This document shows, piece by piece, positions 15,726 through 19,919 of a DNA stretch of 19,919 nt (the stretch's first letter is position 1; the number at the start of each line of letters is the position of its first letter). The notes beneath the pieces were generated by a model. It was given only the letters and a program-made list of their open reading frames with translations. It was not told the origin of the DNA and did no database searches. This DNA is from Desulfobacca acetoxidans (GTDB lineage: Bacteria > Desulfobacterota > Desulfobaccia > Desulfobaccales > 0-14-0-80-60-11): NCBI GenBank assembly GCA_022736495.1, contig DZCR01000052.1, forward strand, positions 1 through 19,919. Direction: 5' to 3'. Both the position numbers and the translations under genes were made by a program.

Positions 15726-18221
15726 ATGACCTTTTCCGATAACCATGACTATCTCCACCGGGTCCAGCGTCCCACTCGCTATCTGGGCCGGGAGATCAAC
15801 GCCGTCTTCAAGGACCCCAGGGCCGTAGCCCTGCGAGTGGCCCTGCTCTTCCCTGATCTCTACGAAGTGGGCATGTCCCACCTGGGGCTGAGCCTGCTCT
15901 ACGGCATTTTGAACCGGGAGGAGCATATCTGGGCCGAGCGGGCCTACGCCCCGGCCCCGGACCTGGAGGCCGACCTTCGGTCCCGGCGTCAGCCTCTCAC
16001 CAGCCTGGAATCCGGCACGCCTTTAAGCTGCTTCGACCTGCTGGGTGTGAGCCTTCAATACGAATTGGGCTATACCAACCTGCTGAACATGCTGGATCTG
16101 GGCGGCGTGCCGCTTTGGGCCGCGGAACGCGACCCCGCCCACCCGGTGGTCATCGGCGGCGGCCCCGCCTGTTTTAATCCTGAGCCGGTGGCCCCCTTCT
16201 TCGACGCCCTGGTGCTGGGCGATGGTGAAGAGGTGATCCTAGAACTGGCCGAACTGGTGGCAGCCTGGAAGGCGCGCAAAGGCGACCGCCCGGAGTTGTG
16301 GCAGGCCCTGGAGGCTCTTGAGGGCGTCTACGTCCCGGCCCTCTTCCAGACGGACTTCGACGTGGCTGGCCGGCTTCAAGCCATCATCCCTTTGGGACGC
16401 CGTACTACCGTGGCCAAACGGGTCCTGGACGATCTGAACCGCATCCCCGTCTCCGCTTTGCCCCTGGTGCCCTCCTGCCAGATTATCCACGACCGCCTCA
16501 ACTTGGAGATTTCCCGGGGCTGCACCCGGGGCTGCCGTTACTGCCAGGCTGGCATGATCTATCGGCCGGTGCGGGAGCGGGACCCGGCCGCCGCCCTTGC
16601 CTGGGTGGAGGCAGCCCTGGCCGCCACGGGTTTTGAAGAGGTTTCGCTCTTAAGCCTCAGCATCGGCGACTACGGCCCCCTGGCCGGCCTGCTGCAAACT
16701 TTGATGGACCGCTTGTCCCCGGCCCAGGTGGCCGTATCGCTCCCCTCCATGCGGGCCGACACCCTCACCCCGGACATGATGGCCCAGATAAAGCGGGTGC
16801 GCCGCACCGGTTTGACCCTGGCCCCGGAAGCAGGCACCCGGCGTCTCCGCCAGGTGATCAACAAGAACCTCACGGAAGAGGCCATCATGGACTCAGCTAG
16901 CCGGGCCTTTGGCGCGGGCTGGCAGCTCCTCAAACTCTACTTTATGATCGGCCTGCCCCGGGAGACCAAAGCAGACCGCGAGGGCATTGCGGCCCTGTCC
17001 CGGCAGATTCTTGCAGCCGCGCCCCGGGGTTGCCGCCCCCGGCTCAACGTCAGCCTCTCCAGCTTCATTCCCAAGCCCCACACCCCGTTCCAGTGGGAGC
17101 GCCAGGAAGACCTGGAGGAGTGCCGCCGCCGCCTCCACGAAGTCAAGGACCGGCTGCGCCAAAAAAATATCCAAAGCAAGTGGAATTCCGCGGCTCAGAC
17201 CTGGTTGGAAGGCGTCTTTTCCCGGGGCGACCGCCGCCTGGCGCAGGTATTGGTGGAGGCCCACCGTTTAGGTTGCCGCCTGGACGCCTGGAGCGAACAC
17301 CTGCGGCTCGAACCCTGGCGGGAGGCCTTCCGCCTGGCCGGAGTGGACCCGGACCTCTATTTACGGGAACGCGGCACAGACGAGGTGCTGCCCTGGGATC
17401 ATGTCCACTGCGGGGTGAGCCGTGAGTTCTTGCTGGCCGAGCGGGCCCGAGCCGACCAGGGTTTGGAGACCCCGGATTGCCGCCGGGAAGGGTGCCAGGA
17501 CTGCGGCGTCTGTGACCACGACCGGATTGAGCTTAAGCTTCAGGGCCCGGCAGCCCTCCCCCCGGCGCCGACGCAACCCCCGGCCCCGAGTCAGCCAACG
17601 CCTTGCCGCTACCGTCTGACCTACGCCAAGGTCGACGCAGGCCGCTGGCTGGGACACCTGGAGCTGGTGGCGTCCCTGTATCGCAGCCTGCGCCGCGCCG
17701 GACTCCCCCTGTCTTTTACCAATGGCTTCCATCCCCTGCCCCGGGTCTCCTTCCATGGCGCTCTGCCGGTGGGGATGGAGAGCCTGGGTGAGGCTCTGGA
17801 CGTCGAACTGACGGAGCCCATTCCCGCAGCCACGCTGGTGGCCACCCTGAACCGGGTGCTGCCCCCGGGCATTAAGATTCTTGAGGCCATCCCTTTGAAC
17901 CGGCGCCAGGACCCGCCGGGGCGGGAGGGCGCAATCTATGAGGTGGCCAGTGGCGATCCGGTGTTTGAGGCCGCGGCCGCGGCCCTCTTCCTGGCTCAAG
18001 GGGAATTCCTGGTGACCCGGCATCGGCCCAAGGGTGATGAACGCGTGGACCTGCGGCCCCTGGTGGCCGGCCTGACGGTCTTGGACCCTCTGCACCTGCG
18101 CCTGGCCCTGCGCCGCCAGGAAAAGGGCAACGTCAAGGTCACCGATGCCCTGGCCGCCATCTTCGCCTTAAGCGGCGACCAGACCCGGGAGCTCCGAATC
18201 GTGAAAATTAAAAATACTTAG
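15726..18221 (+). CDS. B12-binding/radical SAM protein (TIGR03960-like) fused to DUF2344 (TIGR03936-like)
   Basis: An 831-residue fusion. The N-terminal part (about 15-190) is a Rossmann-like B12-binding-type domain (L-F-P-D-L-Y-E-V-G-M-S-H-L-G; G-G-G-P-A-C-F-N-P-E-P). A radical SAM core follows, with the 4Fe-4S motif C-T-R-G-C-R-Y-C (Cys266, Cys270, Cys273). A cysteine cluster sits at Cys585, Cys590, Cys593 and Cys596, then a Pro/Ala-rich linker (about 606-626), then the DUF2344 domain from about 627. That domain begins C-R-Y-R-L-T-Y-A-K and contains F-H-P-L-P-R-V-S-F. The reaction is unknown; linkage to RNase G, as in many genomes, suggests RNA or ribosome modification (inference). The usual cobalamin-ligand motif DxHxxG is not evident, so B12 binding is uncertain. 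In many bacteria the two parts are separate neighbouring genes. There is no Shine-Dalgarno before the ATG. Confidence 0.92.
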   Translation: MTFSDNHDYLHRVQRPTRYLGREINAVFKDPRAVALRVALLFPDLYEVGMSHLGLSLLYGILNREEHIWAERAYAPAPDLEADLRSRRQPLTSLESGTPLSCFDLLGVSLQYELGYTNLLNMLDLGGVPLWAAERDPAHPVVIGGGPACFNPEPVAPFFDALVLGDGEEVILELAELVAAWKARKGDRPELWQALEALEGVYVPALFQTDFDVAGRLQAIIPLGRRTTVAKRVLDDLNRIPVSALPLVPSCQIIHDRLNLEISRGCTRGCRYCQAGMIYRPVRERDPAAALAWVEAALAATGFEEVSLLSLSIGDYGPLAGLLQTLMDRLSPAQVAVSLPSMRADTLTPDMMAQIKRVRRTGLTLAPEAGTRRLRQVINKNLTEEAIMDSASRAFGAGWQLLKLYFMIGLPRETKADREGIAALSRQILAAAPRGCRPRLNVSLSSFIPKPHTPFQWERQEDLEECRRRLHEVKDRLRQKNIQSKWNSAAQTWLEGVFSRGDRRLAQVLVEAHRLGCRLDAWSEHLRLEPWREAFRLAGVDPDLYLRERGTDEVLPWDHVHCGVSREFLLAERARADQGLETPDCRREGCQDCGVCDHDRIELKLQGPAALPPAPTQPPAPSQPTPCRYRLTYAKVDAGRWLGHLELVASLYRSLRRAGLPLSFTNGFHPLPRVSFHGALPVGMESLGEALDVELTEPIPAATLVATLNRVLPPGIKILEAIPLNRRQDPPGREGAIYEVASGDPVFEAAAAALFLAQGEFLVTRHRPKGDERVDLRPLVAGLTVLDPLHLRLALRRQEKGNVKVTDALAAIFALSGDQTRELRIVKIKNT

Positions 18222-18275
18222 GTGGGGCGGGCTTCCGTGCCCGTTACCATGTTTTCCTGCTCTGAAAAAATATCT

Positions 18276-18325
18276 CGTAGGGCGCGTCTTACGCGCCAAA
18301 AATGGTGCGTGAGACGCACCCTACG
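18276..18325. repeat. REP / inverted-REP pair with GTAG heads
   Basis: Two 22-nt arms, 18276-18297 and 18304-18325, are inverted copies of each other (19/22 identical) separated by 6 nt. Each contains its own perfect 7-bp, 3-nt-loop hairpin: GGCGCGT-CTT-ACGCGCC (18281-18297) and GGTGCGT-GAG-ACGCACC (18304-18320). The left hairpin is preceded by GTAG (18277-18280) and the right one is followed by CTAC (18321-18324). This is the organisation of REP elements mobilised by REP-associated tyrosine (Y1) transposases. No transposase is in the window. Confidence 0.75.
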
Positions 18326-18428
18326 TTTAAATGTCATGGTTTTGAGTGTTCCGAAGGATCATGAATATGTGCTTGGGAACTCAATTAAGCGCAAGCTTGG
18401 CTTTGTAAAATGTAATTTCGGAATATAA

Positions 18429-18469
18429 GGTGGCCCGTGGCCGCCACCTAACGGCGTGCCCGGCACGCC
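18429..18469. repeat. Two further short hairpins upstream of rng
   Basis: GGTGGC...GCCACC (18429-18448, 6-bp stem, 8-nt loop) and, 4 nt later, a perfect GGCGTGC-CCG-GCACGCC (18453-18469, 7-bp stem, 3-nt loop). The second has the same stem and loop size as the REP hairpins 130-190 bp upstream and is followed by CTAT, one base from CTAC. With the REP pair they occupy much of the 319-bp gap 18222-18540; no gene, clear promoter or U-tailed terminator is seen in the rest. Confidence 0.6.
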
Positions 18470-18540
18470 CTATCCGCCAACCACAGCTTGATAAAAAATC
18501 TGCATCCCATAGTAGGGGAACGCTCTAAGATATATACCTC

Positions 18541-19919
18541 ATGGCCAATTTGCTCTTAATCAGCGTCACCGAATTTGACACCCGGGTGGCCTTTATGGAA
18601 GACGGCCGCCTGGCCGAATTCTATGTGGAAGGCCGGTCCCAATACGGCCCCGTGGGTAACATTTACAAGGGCCGGGTAGTCAGGCTTCTGCCCGGCATGG
18701 CTGCGGCCTTTGTGGATGTGGGCACGGACCGCCCCGCCTATCTCTTTGCCGAAGATGTCACGACCCAGGAAGATGAATTCTTCCAGCTTTGGCTCAAGGA
18801 CGAGGTGAGCGAGACCCCATCCGGACGCCGGCTTCCAGCCCCTTCCATCACCGACCTGCTCCATGAGGGCCAGGACCTGCTGGTTCAGGTGCTGCGCGGC
18901 CCTGCGGCCAACAAAGGCGCCCGCCTGACCACCCACATCAGCCTGGCCGGCCATTATCTAGTCTATATGCCCACCCTGGTGCAGTTGGGGATTTCCCGCC
19001 GCATCACCGACGAACCCGAGCGCCAGCGCCTCAAGGCCCTCCTGGACGAAATGAAACCCGCCGAAGGCGGCCTCATCGCCCGCACCGCCAGTCGGGGCGA
19101 GTCCCTGGAGAAGATGGCCCGGGAACGGGACGTGCTCCTGGGCGTGTGGCAGCGCATTCTGCGCAAAAGAGGCCCGGCCCCCTGCCCCTCCCTCCTGCAC
19201 CAGGAGACGGAAGCCAGCCGCCGGGTGGTGCGAGAGCTCTTTTCCCCCGAGGTCGATCGTATTCTGGTGGATGACCCCGGGGCGTTCGAGCGCATCGCCG
19301 ACTACCTGGAATCCCTCAACCCCTGGGATAAATACCGGGTGGAACTCTATACCGAGCCGGAGCCCATCTTCAGCCATTTCGGCCTGGACCTCGACTGGCA
19401 CAAGCTCCTGGCGCGTCGGGTCTGGCTCAAGAGCGGCGGTTATCTGCTCATCGAAGCCACCGAGGCCCTCACCGCCATTGACGTCAATACCGGCAAATTC
19501 GTGGGCCGCAACCACCTGGAGGAGACCATCCTCAAGACTAACCTGGAAGCCGCCAAGGAGGTCGCCCGGCAGCTGAGGCTCCGCAATATCGGCGGCCTCA
19601 TCGTTATCGACTTTATCGATCAGGAAAAGGCGGCCAACCGGGACCTGGTCTATCAAACCTTTTTGCAGGCGCTGTCCCGGGACCGGGCCAAGACCACGGC
19701 CCTGCCCATCTCCTCCCTGGGGCTGGTGGAGATGACCCGGCAACGCCTCCGGGACAGCCTGGCCCAGACCATCATGGAGAACTGCAGCGCCTGTAACGGG
19801 AAGGGCCTGGTCCTGACGCCCCGGACCCTGGCCTGCGACATCGTGCGTCAGCTCATCGCCGAAGCCCGGGAGTTCCCCGGCTGCCTCCTGCACCTTTCGG
19901 CCCACCCCCAAGTCACCCA
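18541..19919 (+). CDS. rng: Ribonuclease G (Rne/Rng family), 3' end outside the window
   Basis: Single-strand endoribonuclease for rRNA 5'-end maturation and mRNA turnover. The first 459 codons are visible; the family usually has about 480-520, so only the C-terminus is missing. It starts M-A-N-L-L-L-I-S-V and has an S1 RNA-binding domain (about 38-130, G-N-I-Y-K-G-R-V...A-A-F-V-D-V-G). The DNase I-like catalytic region follows, with Asp314 in A-I-D-V-N-T-G-K and Asp357 in V-I-D-F-I-D as the metal ligands. The Zn-link C-S-A-C is at 415-418, followed by G-K-G. The ATG is the first possible start after an in-frame stop at 18526-18528, but no Shine-Dalgarno precedes it. Position downstream of the radical SAM-DUF2344 gene is a recurrent arrangement. 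It is RNase G rather than E because no long C-terminal scaffold is expected, though this cannot be checked here. Confidence 0.95.
   Translation, partial: MANLLLISVTEFDTRVAFMEDGRLAEFYVEGRSQYGPVGNIYKGRVVRLLPGMAAAFVDVGTDRPAYLFAEDVTTQEDEFFQLWLKDEVSETPSGRRLPAPSITDLLHEGQDLLVQVLRGPAANKGARLTTHISLAGHYLVYMPTLVQLGISRRITDEPERQRLKALLDEMKPAEGGLIARTASRGESLEKMARERDVLLGVWQRILRKRGPAPCPSLLHQETEASRRVVRELFSPEVDRILVDDPGAFERIADYLESLNPWDKYRVELYTEPEPIFSHFGLDLDWHKLLARRVWLKSGGYLLIEATEALTAIDVNTGKFVGRNHLEETILKTNLEAAKEVARQLRLRNIGGLIVIDFIDQEKAANRDLVYQTFLQALSRDRAKTTALPISSLGLVEMTRQRLRDSLAQTIMENCSACNGKGLVLTPRTLACDIVRQLIAEAREFPGCLLHLSAHPQVT

Noticed and set aside
18556..19911. Long minus-strand open frames opposite rng
   Set aside because: The plus strand encodes an RNase G with all catalytic motifs; the minus products are low-complexity Gly/Gln/His-rich shadows.

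Overview
The window looks like chromosome of a GC-rich, Gram-negative, probably deltaproteobacterial (Desulfobacca/Syntrophobacter-like) organism. This is inferred from the style of the encoded proteins and from the linkage hisA / radical SAM-DUF2344 / rng, not from any marker RNA. Most of it is roughly 60-65 % GC. The first 1.4 kb is strikingly AT-rich (one sample line in each region: 16/60 versus 39/60 G+C) and looks transferred.

Layout. (1) 1-1387, + strand: AT-rich restriction-modification island, with the tail of an unidentified ORF, a BglII-family endonuclease and an MT-A70-family adenine methyltransferase. (2) 1407-4873, - strand: an ACL5-like aminopropyltransferase homologue with altered cofactor-pocket residues, then a NYN-domain/cold-shock-domain fusion protein 25 nt upstream of glycogen synthase 1, closed by a clear rho-independent terminator. 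(3) 5157-8647, + strand: ligA, acylphosphatase, a small PH-like membrane protein and a Yip1-family membrane protein. (4) 8591-14109, - strand: a tight five-gene operon of GalT-like nucleotidyltransferase, glycogen synthase 2, GAF-domain histidine kinase, receiver-only response regulator and LapA-like membrane protein, behind a good sigma-70-type promoter; a DUF2905 gene lies upstream. (5) 14814-19919, + strand: hisA, a B12-binding/radical SAM protein fused to DUF2344, and RNase G (cut by the window end). The two intergenic gaps here carry unusual repeats: inverted heptad arrays and a REP/inverted-REP pair with GTAG heads.

How it fits together. The dominant theme is glycogen / ADP-glucose metabolism. 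Two divergent glycogen synthases each sit in a different operon with an unexpected partner: one follows a putative RNA-acting NYN-CSD protein, the other is embedded with its own two-component phosphorelay and a GalT-like enzyme whose active-site motif is HSH rather than HPH. This suggests separate post-transcriptional and signal-dependent control of two polysaccharide synthesis branches (inference). The rest is housekeeping: DNA ligation, histidine synthesis and RNA processing.
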